The translations under genes were made by a program, and so were the position numbers. DNA of 64,000 nucleotides. Origin: Erigeron canadensis (lineage: Eukaryota; Streptophyta; Magnoliopsida; Asterales; Asteraceae). The notes beneath the pieces are model-generated. The model had not been told where the DNA came from, did not search any database, and saw only the letters and a list, made by a program, of their open reading frames with translations. This document shows, piece by piece, positions 44,838 through 55,742 of this stretch (position 1 is the first letter of the stretch; every line of letters begins with the position of its first letter). The stretch is taken from the NCBI RefSeq assembly GCF_010389155.1, contig NC_057768.1:41891633-41955632 (forward strand), read 5' to 3'.

Positions 44838-46035
44838 ACCATTAGGCTCTTAGGAATAAGGCGTTTCTTCCATGTGGCACGCCCAAAAAGTACGTGGAAT
44901 GCCCCGGGAATGCCTCGAGAACGCCCGCTACACCGCCCCCAGGGGTGTTTTGGGCAAAAAAAATTCTCCACCCCGTTCGATTTTGGACGCTACTCACTTC
45001 CTCTTTTCCTTTGACTTTATAGTACAAGAAGCAATCAATCATGACTTTATAGCTAGGATGACATGTGGCAAAGTGGAACCATGAAAATTAGGGCTGTAAA
45101 TGATTCAGTTAGCTAGAAATTTTGAACCGTTTTTCGGGTTTCGGTTCAGTTCGGTTAGTTATAAATTTTGAACGTTAATTTCGGTTACCCAAAAATCGGT
45201 TACCCAAAAAAGTCGGTTAATTTTGGTTTTATTTTTGGTTAACCATTTATTAAAGTTATGCTATATAAAGTTTAAGTTTTCAATTATAATAATCAAGTTA
45301 CATTGTATTAATTAATTTTTCTATGTATAATAGACATTTAACTACATTAATATTTTGTTTTATAAATAAATATACATTACATCTAATTTTGAATTACTTT
45401 TATCTTACACGTTATATTTATGCAATGCAACTTTCTATTTAAGAATATCATGATTTACTACTTAAAATGTCTTTTATATGATATTATTTATATTTTAGAT
45501 AAATATTTTAAACAAAGTTAAAAACTTTTTCTAAAAAGAGTATGTATATATATATATATAATTACTTAGAATATCCTAGACTAATCATAGATTGTGAAAA
45601 AAAAAGTTAGTAAAATTGTTAATATTGTAGGCAACAAATACAAAAAATTAGTTAAATTGATATGTAAATGATGTAATCATGTAATACATATATGTGTAAA
45701 TATATATATATATATGATTATATGTTGGTATATAACAAAATTAGGTTCGGTTCGGTTAACCGCGGGTAATGAATATTGAAAACCGTAACCGAACCGTTAC
45801 ACATCGGGTTTTTTGGGTTTTGGTTTTTTTCAGTTTCGGATCACGCGGTATGGACCGGTTTTTTGGTTCTCCGGTTCATTTCTTACACCCCGAATGAAAA
45901 CGGGGGTTATGGGGAACCCTTCACTCCAAAGGAAACCCCCGTTACCAAAGGAACTCCATGTGTCAATCATATAGTAAAAATGGGAGTTCTAAGAACCCCT
46001 CACTCCTCAAAGCCTTAAAGGGAGCATAATGGGCG
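44838..46035. mobile_element. Possible Harbinger-type MITE split by a hAT element
   Basis: A left end CCATTAGGCTCTTAGG and a right end whose complement reads CCATTATGCTCCC are roughly inverted, and similar GGGTTCC/GGAACCC-rich sequence lies on both sides of the hAT insertion. No target duplication was resolved, so the boundaries are tentative. Confidence 0.35.
45088..45893. mobile_element. Non-autonomous hAT-like element
   Basis: Ends (T)TAGGGCTGTAA and TTACACCCC(GA) are imperfect inverted repeats with ATGAAAA at 45081-45087 and 45894-45900 as flanking duplication (7 matching bases). Subterminal regions are filled with CGGTT/AACCG words. The centre is AT-rich with no coding frame. Confidence 0.65.
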
Positions 46036-46320
46036 TTTTTAGAGGACATAGAGTTCACATGAAATTTATATTTGTATTGATCGATGAACGAATAACTATG
46101 ATTAATTCTTTAGATGAGTTTTTAATTAATCTCCTTTAACAAACATTACAAAAAGTGTAAAATTATAATACGATGATGCAGCAAGAAATAGGCTTGCACA
46201 AAAGTTTATGAAAAAAAGCGATGTTCACATGCATGTTGTGTTGATATATATATATCGGGCTCGACTGTATCAATTCGTTTACTTTCATGTGTAAATGTTG
46301 CTTTTAAAAAGAAGCACTGT

Positions 46321-46974
46321 ATGTCTCAAGGGTTCGACAAATGGGTTGGATGGGCTCCAAGGACAATGTGTTGGCGGCACGAGGTGTTAGAGCTCTGTTA
46401 TCAAGTGGAAAAGATTACAGCAACACGTATGTTTTTGATTGGTGCAAATGGGTCCCAAAAAAAAGTAACTTACTTTTGTGGAAGGCGGCAATGGATCGTA
46501 TCACAACCGTGTGTGCTCTTAGTGAGCGAAATTGTAATTATAGGATTTAGATTGTGTACTTTGTTGAGAGAAACCTGAAACAGTCAGTCACCTTTTCTGT
46601 GAGAGTAGTGTTGCAGCGGAGGTATGGCATGCCATTAGCGAGTGGTGCAGAACCATGTCATTCTTTGTTTTTGATGTCAAGGATCTACTTGAGTTTCATG
46701 AACTTAGGGGGAAGAGTAGTGAGGAAAAATAGGCAATCAGGGGCATTATAATGACAAGCTGCTGGGTTATTTGAAAATACAACAGGAGCAACACCTCTTA
46801 AATTATTCAAGATATTAAATCCCTCGGGTTTCTTTAGTATAAGAACCGATCGAAACGTCATAGTATTAGTTGGTTGGATTGGTGTAATTTCAAGTTGTTG
46901 TAATTATTTGTATATAACCGTCGGCGTTTTGCCGGGGTGAGTATGAATAAAAGTTTACTTTTCGAAAAAAAAAT
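46321..46974 (+). pseudogene. LINE 3' remnant with zf-RVT region
   Basis: Several frames together encode the C-terminal part of an L1-type reverse transcriptase protein: YVFDWCKWVPKKSNLLLWKA leading into the RVT zinc-binding region (an SHLF-CESS-AAEVWHAI block), then DVKDLLEFHELRGK and a WVI(W)K-like end. Frame shifts and stops break it. The 3' end, GAATAAAAGTTTACTTTTCG followed by an A run at about 46966-46973, is the element tail. The 5' part is missing, as usual for L1 insertions. Confidence 0.75.
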
Positions 46975-48505
46975 TGCATTTTTAAACTTGAAAGCTTAAG
47001 CGCTAGTTGAAAAAAATTGCCGGGTTGAGATTTATTCTAAGGGTATTATGAATAAGTGATAGGGGTATTTTGAAGTTTTTACTTGTGTAAAGTTTAAAAA
47101 TTAAAAAGTACAAATGCTTTATAATTTAGTAGAGATTAGTCAATGACTTTCCAATTTGGTATGAAAAAATGTACTTAAATGTGGTCAAAGACCACCACTT
47201 CTGAATGATCCATAAGTAGGTAAACAAAGGAAGTAAAAAGAAGATGTACGTTAAGGATCTAAAGAGATCTTTTAATGAAGAATGAAAACTCGTACCAAAT
47301 AATCTCTGATGCTTAACAAGTTTACATGTTGTAATTTTTGCAACAGGTATTAAATTTGAACCCTGTTAAACATAATATTGAGATATTTAGAGAAGTTCAG
47401 AATAGATCATAAAATACCACATAGGTGAAACTTTGTCTTTTTCAACTCTAAAAAAGATTACTCTTTTTGATTACCTTAATTACATAAAAGGTAAGCCTCC
47501 ATAATATCGTCATTTTTATTGCTTCCGATATTCTTTTTACATGTAAAATAATTAACAAATCTTTATATCTTTGCAATAATAATATTTATTGCATAAAAAA
47601 AAAAAATTCTTATTCTGCCAAAAGATAAAAAAGGTTATTCTTAAAAATAAAAGCAAATCATGCATTTATCCTTCTCACATTAACACACAATTAATGATAT
47701 AATAATATTAATTAACAGTAATAAATCTACAGAAAAATCAGGCATTATTATTACCAACCTAGAAAGAAGATATTTTATTTTTTCACAGATTGCGTACTAT
47801 CTCCATAATAACAAACTCTAACCAACGCCGTTCATATATCCCACAAATCTCAACCAGCCATTTTTTCATACTTTCTTTCTTCTCATAATCAAAATCAAAA
47901 TCAATTTCTTCTTTTTTTCTCTTTATATTCGCCTGCTCTATTTTTATCTTCTTCATTTCATATAATCTTTTTCTTTTTTCAAAGTCAATCAATAATCTCT
48001 AAATTTCTTTTATACTCTTGTTATTCCGATTTCACCGAAATAAATAAATTTTTCTTACATCAAATCTGGCTATAAAGAGGTTTGATCTCTATCTTATTAT
48101 TATTTATTAATTGTATTATGTGTTATATATATCTATATTATATATATATTACTTATATTGGGGTTTCATGCTGTTTAACATTGATTTCGAGTAGTTAAGT
48201 TTATATAGAATGTATTTATATGTTTATTAGCTCATTATCTGTTATAGCTTTGTTGAAATTGTCTATGAATTCTGCTAATACAACGTGTTTACATATTTTG
48301 CTTGTGTTATTAGAGTTATAGGAATTATAGGAACAAATATATATATATACATATACACACATATATACAAGTATGTTACTGTTCCATTGAATATGGTTGA
48401 AATTGAAATATTGACTGAAAACCTAAAAATTCACTTGTTTCGGTCCGAAATAACTAAAAAGCTTAGTAGTTTAAGAAAACTGTAATTTTTACTTGATACG
48501 CACAA
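46975..48505. other. Intergenic spacer
   Basis: No exon supported. A lysine- and glutamate-rich minus-strand frame at 47783-47992 arises from TTTTCTTCTT-rich sequence. A TA-rich run lies near 48326-48370. A pyrimidine-rich stretch at 47850-48060 could be part of a leader of the LRR gene, but that cannot be shown. Confidence 0.4.
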
Positions 48506-49157
48506 TCGTTTTGAGAGGGATGGGGTTTGAAAATAGGAATTTTGAGGGTTAAAGTTATCAAGTGTTTGCTTGTTTTGATGTTTGAAACTTTAGTCAAGTC
48601 ACCAGAAGAGTGACGGCTTGGTGCCTGACTCATGAGGGGCCGTTTGATGTACGTATCTTGTGTTGTGTGTTTAGTTTATTGATTAGATGGTTGTGGACTT
48701 GTGGTTATGGTTTCTTTTTGATCACGAATAGAAAGTTTGCTTTTCGTCAGGCTTTACATAATTATTATTGGTTACTTGATGGGGATGATAGTTTTGTGAG
48801 AGATGGATTATGAAGTTAGGAATTTTGAGGGTAAAAGTTAAGAAGTAAGCTTGGAAGAAAAAGGACAATTCGATGATGTCTTTTTGTTGGTAATTGTTTG
48901 GTGTTATATATATGGGGTAGTGTATGTAAAAGTAGAAACAAGGAAAGTGTTTGCTTGTGTTGATGTATGAATCTGTATTCAAATAATAATCCACCAAAAA
49001 ATTGATGGCTAGGTGCCTGACTCACGAGGGGTTGTTCGATGTACGAAGTTTTGTGTTGTGTAGTTAGTTCATTGATTAGTTGGTTGTGGTTACAGGAATG
49101 GTGTCTTTTTTATCTTGAATATAAAGTTAGCTTTTGTCAGGCTTTACATAATCAGCA
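48506..49157. repeat. Tandem duplication, diverged units of ~275 and ~365 bp
   Basis: Unit 1 (about 48506-48780) and unit 2 (about 48790-49157) share AGGAATTTTGAGGGT, GGTGCCTGACTCA(T/C)GAGGGG, GATGTACG, and AGGCTTTACATAAT in the same order. Unit 2 has about 95 extra bases near its start. It lies roughly 0.9-1.5 kb upstream of the LRR gene start. Confidence 0.85.
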
Positions 49158-50037
49158 TGCTAAGCAAGTAAGGTACACACACATAGACACATATAAATTG
49201 ATGTGCAGATACAAAAGTACACTATCTTAACAGATTATAATCAGTGAAACTTGATGTCTATGATGCACCTGTTTGAGCACATCGTATCACTGCAACACGT
49301 TTGTTGTGGTTCAATAATTGAATAATTGGTAACTCATAGGATTTAAATGATGTTAATTATATTATTGAGCCCATACATGTATTGGCCCCGGGGTGGGGGG
49401 TGGGGTGTTGAAATTATAGATACCATACGCACAGTTCTTATGTAGAAGTTATCTTTTTTGTTTTCCGTCATTATCACAAAATAAGATGTTGGGATTGAAT
49501 TTGGGTCACACGTTTCTCATATCATGTCTGCTAACTTTATTGAAGGATTGTTATTTTCCTATCCTTGTGCAAGTAGTTAATGAGTTTGTCTGTGCTCGCT
49601 AATGGCTTTATTGTTCATTGTTAGTTAACTGTATTTTTTTGATGTTTTAATTTGTATATCAGGCACTTGTCTCTCACGCATGTCAAAAAGTGGGATCCAA
49701 TAGGACCCGAAGGAGTTAATTCAGTCTGGCAGATACAACAAATCTAAACTGTGCACGCACCACTAGACAAGTGGTGGGCGATAATAATGAAGGAGTAATT
49801 CTACTTTGCGTATTGAGAAGATCAAGATCCTCACATATATGGAGACTGCGCCGTGTTTCAGTCGGCTTATCACTTGACTACGGCTAAGGCCACTATTTTC
49901 TGACAAGTTTATATCGAGTTATATACATTTGTTTCAATATTTTATCAACCTTCTAGATGTAGTATATCATTGAGTTCGTTGTAAAGATACTTTTGAAAGT
50001 CAGCAATACGCAAGTCAAATCAGCTGGTTTGACCAAA
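49158..50037. other. Upstream region of the LRR gene
   Basis: No coding exon recognised. Because the first coding exon is only 51 bp, part of this stretch may be leader or an untranslated exon. A G-run (GGGGTGGGGGGTGGGG) sits near 49388. Confidence 0.45.
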
Positions 50038-52508
50038 ATGTTTAGATTCTCATGCTTCCATTCTCCTATCAATTCTCAGAAACCAAAGGTGAGCATTCAA
50101 ATCTTTTATTGCGAAACGAAATCAATGGTTTTCATTGTAGTTTTATTGTATGCTCCAGAGGAGGAAAAATGGGCTGTTTGGGTAACGGGTCAAAACAGGT
50201 GGATTGTGTTGACCTTATATACTTGATGTTATAAGCTTATAATTTTATTTTGATGTATAAATAACTAGTGTGTTGCATATTTAAATAACTATATTGTATA
50301 TCACTTGTTGTCTCTTTTTCCGTACAAATCAATTTAGGAGCTTGTATGCTTAATAGATGAACTTTGGACAACTATCATCCCGTTTTTTTTTGTGGCTATT
50401 TCTCTTATTTTATGTTGGAGTATAGTTGAGATGTAATGTAACCTGGATGAACCCATTTAAGTAAATGAGTAATGTACACCCATTAGCTATTGACGATATC
50501 ATCATTTATATATGTGCAGAAAACTGTTCACTTGTCTACCGAAGCAATGCAAAAAACTTTTGAAGATTACGACAGAACTAAACCTAAGAAAGATCCCCCC
50601 TTTTCTAAAGTTCCTGAAGGCAATGATGCTAATCCATCTCCGTCTTCTATGGGTCAAGATTGGAAATCTGAAGGACTTAAAAGCATGAATGATACTGACA
50701 GTGAACGTGTCCATGAAATCAGAAAAATGAGGAAGAGTATCTCTCTTGGAAGTGGCCTAGCACATTATCAGGACATTACATCAGGTGGACAGTCATCTCC
50801 TTCTCATGGCAGTGGAGACGAGTATCAGAATGTACAGCCATCTGTTTCTCCTCAGATTAGTTCAAATATGGTTAATCTCGCATCTGAATTATCCCCCGAT
50901 CACTTGCAACAATCTGAGAAAGAACTTGGTGATAACTCGGAGACTCAGTTTTCTGGTGCGTGCTCTGGTGGTTCTAGTGTTTGTACACCATGCACCCCGC
51001 ACACCATTGTGAAATCAAACTCCTTGCCATATATGCATTTGGGTCATGTTCATCAATCTCGATCTTCTGAGGACTTGAATGCTTTAGATATGAGGCAGAA
51101 TGATAAATCTGATGGCGGTGAAACACCAGGGCGGGAAATAGAAAATGATAGTGCAGGTCACGCTGACAAAACTGATGGTGAGGATGCCGATGGTGATGGA
51201 AATGATGCATATGACTACGAGGGTTCGGCAAAAGACTGGATTGTCCCTGCTGTCGATGAACTGGGCAAGGGTAAAGGTATCCAAGAAGATTATTCAGATT
51301 GTCAGTGGGATGAATTGCCTAATGAGGATTTCAAGATTAAACGTATTGAGAAATGGGTTATGGATCTTCAGCATTCTTCATCATTGGAAGAAACCGACAT
51401 GCTTAAGGACCATGATGAACTTGGGGAACATGCTATTAAAAGCACTATCTTGGACCCAATGTCAGCTCCAAAAAACGATGCTAAGACTGTTTTGGGTATG
51501 GATGCAGCTAAAAGATACATTTCTTCTTTGAGTGCCTCGGCTACCACAGCTCAGCTTGCAAATCATGGTTTAGTTGTGATCCCATTTCTGAGTGCCTTCT
51601 CAAGCCTTAGAGCGCTTAATTTGTCTGGAAATTCAATAGGTGTGAATCTTACCTTGTGTGGTTTGATCTTTTATTCATGTAACTGTTTTGTTTAGTGATT
51701 GTATTATATTTGTTCAATTAGTGAGGATTACTGCTGGTGCACTTCCTCGTGGACTCCATATTCTAAATTTGTCAAAGAACAGTATTTCCACTATTGAAGG
51801 CCTCCGAGAACTCACCAGATTGCGTGTACTTGATCTTAGTTATAACCGGATTATCAGAATCGGGCATGGTATGTACTTTTTATATCAATTTATGTTTGCC
51901 AGTTAAGATTTATTTCCTTGAAGTAAACGGAGAAGTTTCTGTGGTTGATAGGTCTTGCATCGTGCTCTTCTTTGAAAGAACTATATTTAGCGGGAAACAA
52001 GATAAGCGAGGTGGAGGGTCTACATCGCCTCTTGAAACTGAATGTCTTGGATCTGCGTTTCAACAAGCTGTCTACGACTAAAAATTTAGGGCAGCTAGCG
52101 GCCAATTACAATTCCTTACAAGCCGTAAGCCTGGAGGGCAACCCTGCCCAGAAAAACATAGGAGATGAGCAACTCAAGAAATTCCTTCTTGGTCTTCTCC
52201 CTCATCTTGCTTACTACAACAGACAATCGCTCAAAACTGGTGCCATTAAAGACTCGGCCGACAGAGCTGCTCGACTCGGTATTGCTGCACATCAAATTGA
52301 TCGCAGGTCAGAATCAAAAAAGTCGACTCATGGTCGGAAGAGTCAAGCAGTGAGTGGTCGTGGACGGCATGTGAGGCTTCCTCCAAGTGGGGTCAAGGTG
52401 ACGAGTGACAGGCATCAGTTTCCCGATGTAAGCAGCAAACTTGTGAGCTTTAGGCCGGATCTTGGGATGCGAAGGACTCACAGTGAAGGATTGCTGAAAG
52501 CTGTTTGA
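50038..52508 (+). CDS. LRR protein of the plant 'outer arm dynein light chain 1' family
   Basis: Four exons (50038-50088, 50520-51639, 51722-51868, 51952-52508) with GT-AG introns and matching phases give 624 residues. Exon 1 encodes the short MFRFSCFHSPINSQKPK start, a form I recall from plant homologues such as At1g78230. A long acidic, serine-rich, low-complexity region follows (about 18-340). Then come SDS22-like leucine-rich repeats (about 370-500): LRALNLSGNSI, LHILNLSKNSI, LRVLDLSYNRI, LKELYLAGNKI, LNVLDLRFNKL, and the cap-like LQAVSLEGNP. The tail is basic and ends THSEGLLKAV. The family label comes from similarity to algal dynein light chain LRRs; flowering plants have no axonemal dynein, so a scaffold role is more likely. 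No signal peptide or membrane segment. Its 3' neighbour starts about 700 bp downstream on the same strand. Confidence 0.88.
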
Positions 52509-53213
52509 GAGGGAAGAAGAATGAAAACTATGAATCTTGGGTGTGTTTTCTTTAATGGATTTTGGACTTGCCTTATTTGTTGTGACATTATGATTTCATT
52601 ATAAGTTTGGTTATGTATGGGAACCTCAAGCATTGAATCATTCATTTTTGTGTTCCTTTTTGTCTTGTTTGTGATGGAAGTTGATGCGTTAATACTGACC
52701 TACCTGTGATTCATGAAGACCGCGTTCAATGTTCCCGTTTATAGTTTTTTCAGTTTCTTCAATTTGAAGAATATGAAAGTTAAAATCGAAAAAAGCCTAA
52801 CTAATCATGAACAAGTCAAACCATTTTAAAATTATGAGACATGACTATTAGCAAAATTCCTTCAAAAGTTTTAGCAAATAAAAATCTCATAGATACCACT
52901 AAAAACTTATAAACTGAAAAAGTAAATAAATCATAAATTTTATTTAATATTAAGTTATTTTTAACTAATGGGTATAACATATTTTGATGTAAATCAAATT
53001 ACTTATGATTTTTCATATACTCGTAGTCTGTTTTAAAATTAAAAAAAATAGACCATAAAACAATACATATAAAGTTAAAATAAAAATTTAATCGAAATTT
53101 GGCTTTGGTTTAATGTTTGGTATATTAGACTTGGAAAAAAATATTCAGAAGCTAAAAGAAAACCCGCCAAATGAAAATTGGGCAATCATCATTTTAAACC
53201 CTAATCAAAAAAT
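52509..53213. other. Spacer between the LRR and SNM1-like genes
   Basis: AT-rich with no exon. It should hold the LRR 3' untranslated region and the promoter of the repair-nuclease gene. Confidence 0.5.
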
Positions 53214-55129
53214 ATGAAAATGGCAGAAGAAAGAAGAATAAAAGAAATGGAGAAGGGAATGATATCAGTGGATCGATGGGAAGAAGGAAGTCAAGCTTAC
53301 TTCTTATCACATCTTCACGCGGATCACACCCTCGGTTTATCCCCCGTTTGGAACCACGGCCCACTCTATTGTACTCGCATTACTGCCCGCCTCATCCCTC
53401 CTAAATTCCCGGGTTTCGACCTCTCCTTGCTCCGCATTGTCGACGTCGGTCGATGGTACCCGTTGTCTCTCGTTTCGGTGTCGTCTGGATCGGAAACTAA
53501 TGCTCAATTTATGGCCATTGATGCCAACCACTGCCCCGGTAATAAATAATTCCCCTCTTTACTTGTTTCCGTGGTTTTCATATACCTCCTTTATCTATAT
53601 ATATATGTATATATAGATAATCTCTAATAATAATTGTATCGATTTTATGTTTTTAGAGTCTATATGCCCCACACTAATTATATATACAGTGAGTTTTTTA
53701 TATATATAGATATACAGTCACATTGTTGCATAAAACATGGTCTTAATTTGAATTCTTTGCATTATCCTTTTCGGAATGTAAGGTTTATTAGTTCTTTTTT
53801 TTTGTTCCTTTGCTATGTTGACAGGTGCAGTTATGTATCTATTCCGTGGTGAGTTTGGGACAATGCTTTACACAGGGGATTTTCGCTGGGAATTAACATG
53901 TAAGATTGCGCAGATGGGAAAGAAGATGCTACTTAGTGCTCTCAAGAATGACAAAGTTGATACCCTTTACATAGACAACACGTATTGCAACCCGTCCTAC
54001 TCTTTTCCTACACGGGAAGTCGCAGCTCAGCAGGTGAAGTTCTGTTCTGGTACAATTATTAAAATACCGATTCTACTTTTCTGGTGTCCTGTAAGTCACT
54101 GCAGTGAGTTAACCAGAGTTGCATTAGAAATCCTTGTATTGTATTTTCCGTTCAAAACTTTACTTATGTTACAGAGTAGCATAGGAATGTTTTTTATGTT
54201 GTTCTATTGTAAACTGTCTCCAGGTAGTCAATATCATTAACTCTTATCCTGAACATGACATCATCATTGGTGTAGACACATTGGGGAAAGAGGATTTATT
54301 GCTCTACATCTCAAAAATGCTAAATCTAAAGGTAACTGATTACTAACTAATTGTGTTATAACTTCATGCAATAATGTGTGTGTGTGTGTATATATTTGTT
54401 GGTCTAACTTTTATTGTCCATGCATATGTAATACCTTTTTAAGGCCCTTGTGTATATTTTTGTCACTCATCTATGCCAAGTAAGTATGAGCTGATGAGAT
54501 TTCTGTTTATAATTATTTTATGGTAGATATGGGTATGGCCAGAGCGGTTGCAGACTATGCATCTCCTAGGTCTACATGATAATTTTACTACCAAAACCAC
54601 CTTGACAAGAGTGCGAGCTGTTCCTCGTTATAGTTTTTCTGTTGAAACTTTAGAAGGATTGAATACTATGCGCCCCACTATTGGAATTATGCCATCTGGT
54701 TTTTCGTGGGGACTAAAGAAAGTTGGAAGCAAGGATGAATATTCTGGTCATTTTTTAAAGGAGACAGAGATGGACATCGATTTTCATAGAAATATACGAA
54801 ATAGATATACAAATAATATCGAAAAACACCATCAGTACATCTACACAGTTCCATATTCTGATCACTCCTGCTTCCCAGAGATAGTGGAGTTTGTTAAGTT
54901 TCTTTGCCCAAACAACGTTAAAGGTATCGTGTCTTCATCGTTGTCTTACATTGATCCTTGTTACCATCTTCGCAATATTTATGGAACATCGAGTTTGTAT
55001 CAAAAACATCTGATTGAGGAAGAAAGGGAAAGAGTTGAAGGCATATGTAAGTCTACTTCTGATAATTTTACTGAGGAGAAACGAAAGAAAAAGAAGGATA
55101 AAAAAGTATCATTTGTGTTAAATGTCTGA
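53214..55129 (+). CDS. SNM1/Apollo-type DNA repair metallo-beta-lactamase (beta-CASP)
   Basis: Predicted nuclear 5' exonuclease of the DNA cross-link repair family. Four exons (53214-53538, 53825-54033, 54224-54331, 54527-55129) splice in frame to 414 residues. Metallo-beta-lactamase motifs are intact: HLHADH (about residue 37), DANHCPG (about 103) and YTGDFRW. The beta-CASP part includes LYIDNTYCNPSYSFP, HDIIIGVDTLGKEDLL, the WVWPERLQTMHLLG block and YTVPYSDHSCFPE with its late histidine. The sequence follows Arabidopsis At1g27410 closely throughout. There is a lysine-rich C-terminus. An internal MEKGMISVDRW (ATG at 53247) aligns with the usual start, so the true start may be there; the upstream in-frame ATG is the first. 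No LIG6-type ligase or ubiquitin-binding extension is present. Confidence 0.93.
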
Positions 55130-55742
55130 ATGTGGCAATAAGCTAACCAATGTACATAAATTTGATGATTAATCATTTACTAAACTCTTTGTGCCAATTA
55201 AGTTAGTTGTCTCTTTAATTTAGTAGGGACCGAAGTAATTAGAGGTAGGGTAGAGAATAATCTTAGTGGCTCACAAGATAAACCCACATGATAAAGTATA
55301 CAGAAGGACCCATAGATGTGTCTGGTCCCTGATTTGTTTGGACCTAATGGAACAAATAAGGATGTTCAGTCCCACCATGTAGAAGTTGACTCTGAAATTA
55401 TAAATGTGATGGGAGCAGTAACGTGTGGAAATTGCTGATTGTTGAACCATTCCATTGTTGGCTTCTGTTTCCCTCCTTTTTGGTTCAAGTTCATTGTAGG
55501 TTTTAAGAGTCTTCCATGAGTCTTTTTAAGTTGACTTGACTTCTATGTTTATATTTTAAGTGGGTTTAGCACGTTAGATTGCTATATTCGATTTTGACTG
55601 GTAACCGATGGTACTAAATTGTCACTTCTATAAAACCTGATTGTGGTAATGTATCTGTTATGATATTTCCATCTCTTCTTCTTCTCCCCTTTTCCAAATT
55701 TTGTATCAGTGACCTGCTTAACATAAAAAAGAAAACAGTTCA
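55130..55742. other. Spacer and promoter of the single-exon receptor kinase
   Basis: No exon. Holds the 3' end of the repair-nuclease gene and the promoter of the next gene. Confidence 0.5.
55629..55635 (+). promoter_or_regulatory. Putative TATA box of the receptor kinase at 55743
   Basis: TATAAAA lies 108 bp upstream of the ATG, a usual distance for a plant gene with a leader of about 75 bases. Identified by motif and position only. Confidence 0.45.

Noticed and set aside
47783..47992. Lysine- and glutamate-rich minus-strand frame
   Set aside because: Low-complexity translation of a TTTTCTTCTT tract with no splice partners or recognisable domain.
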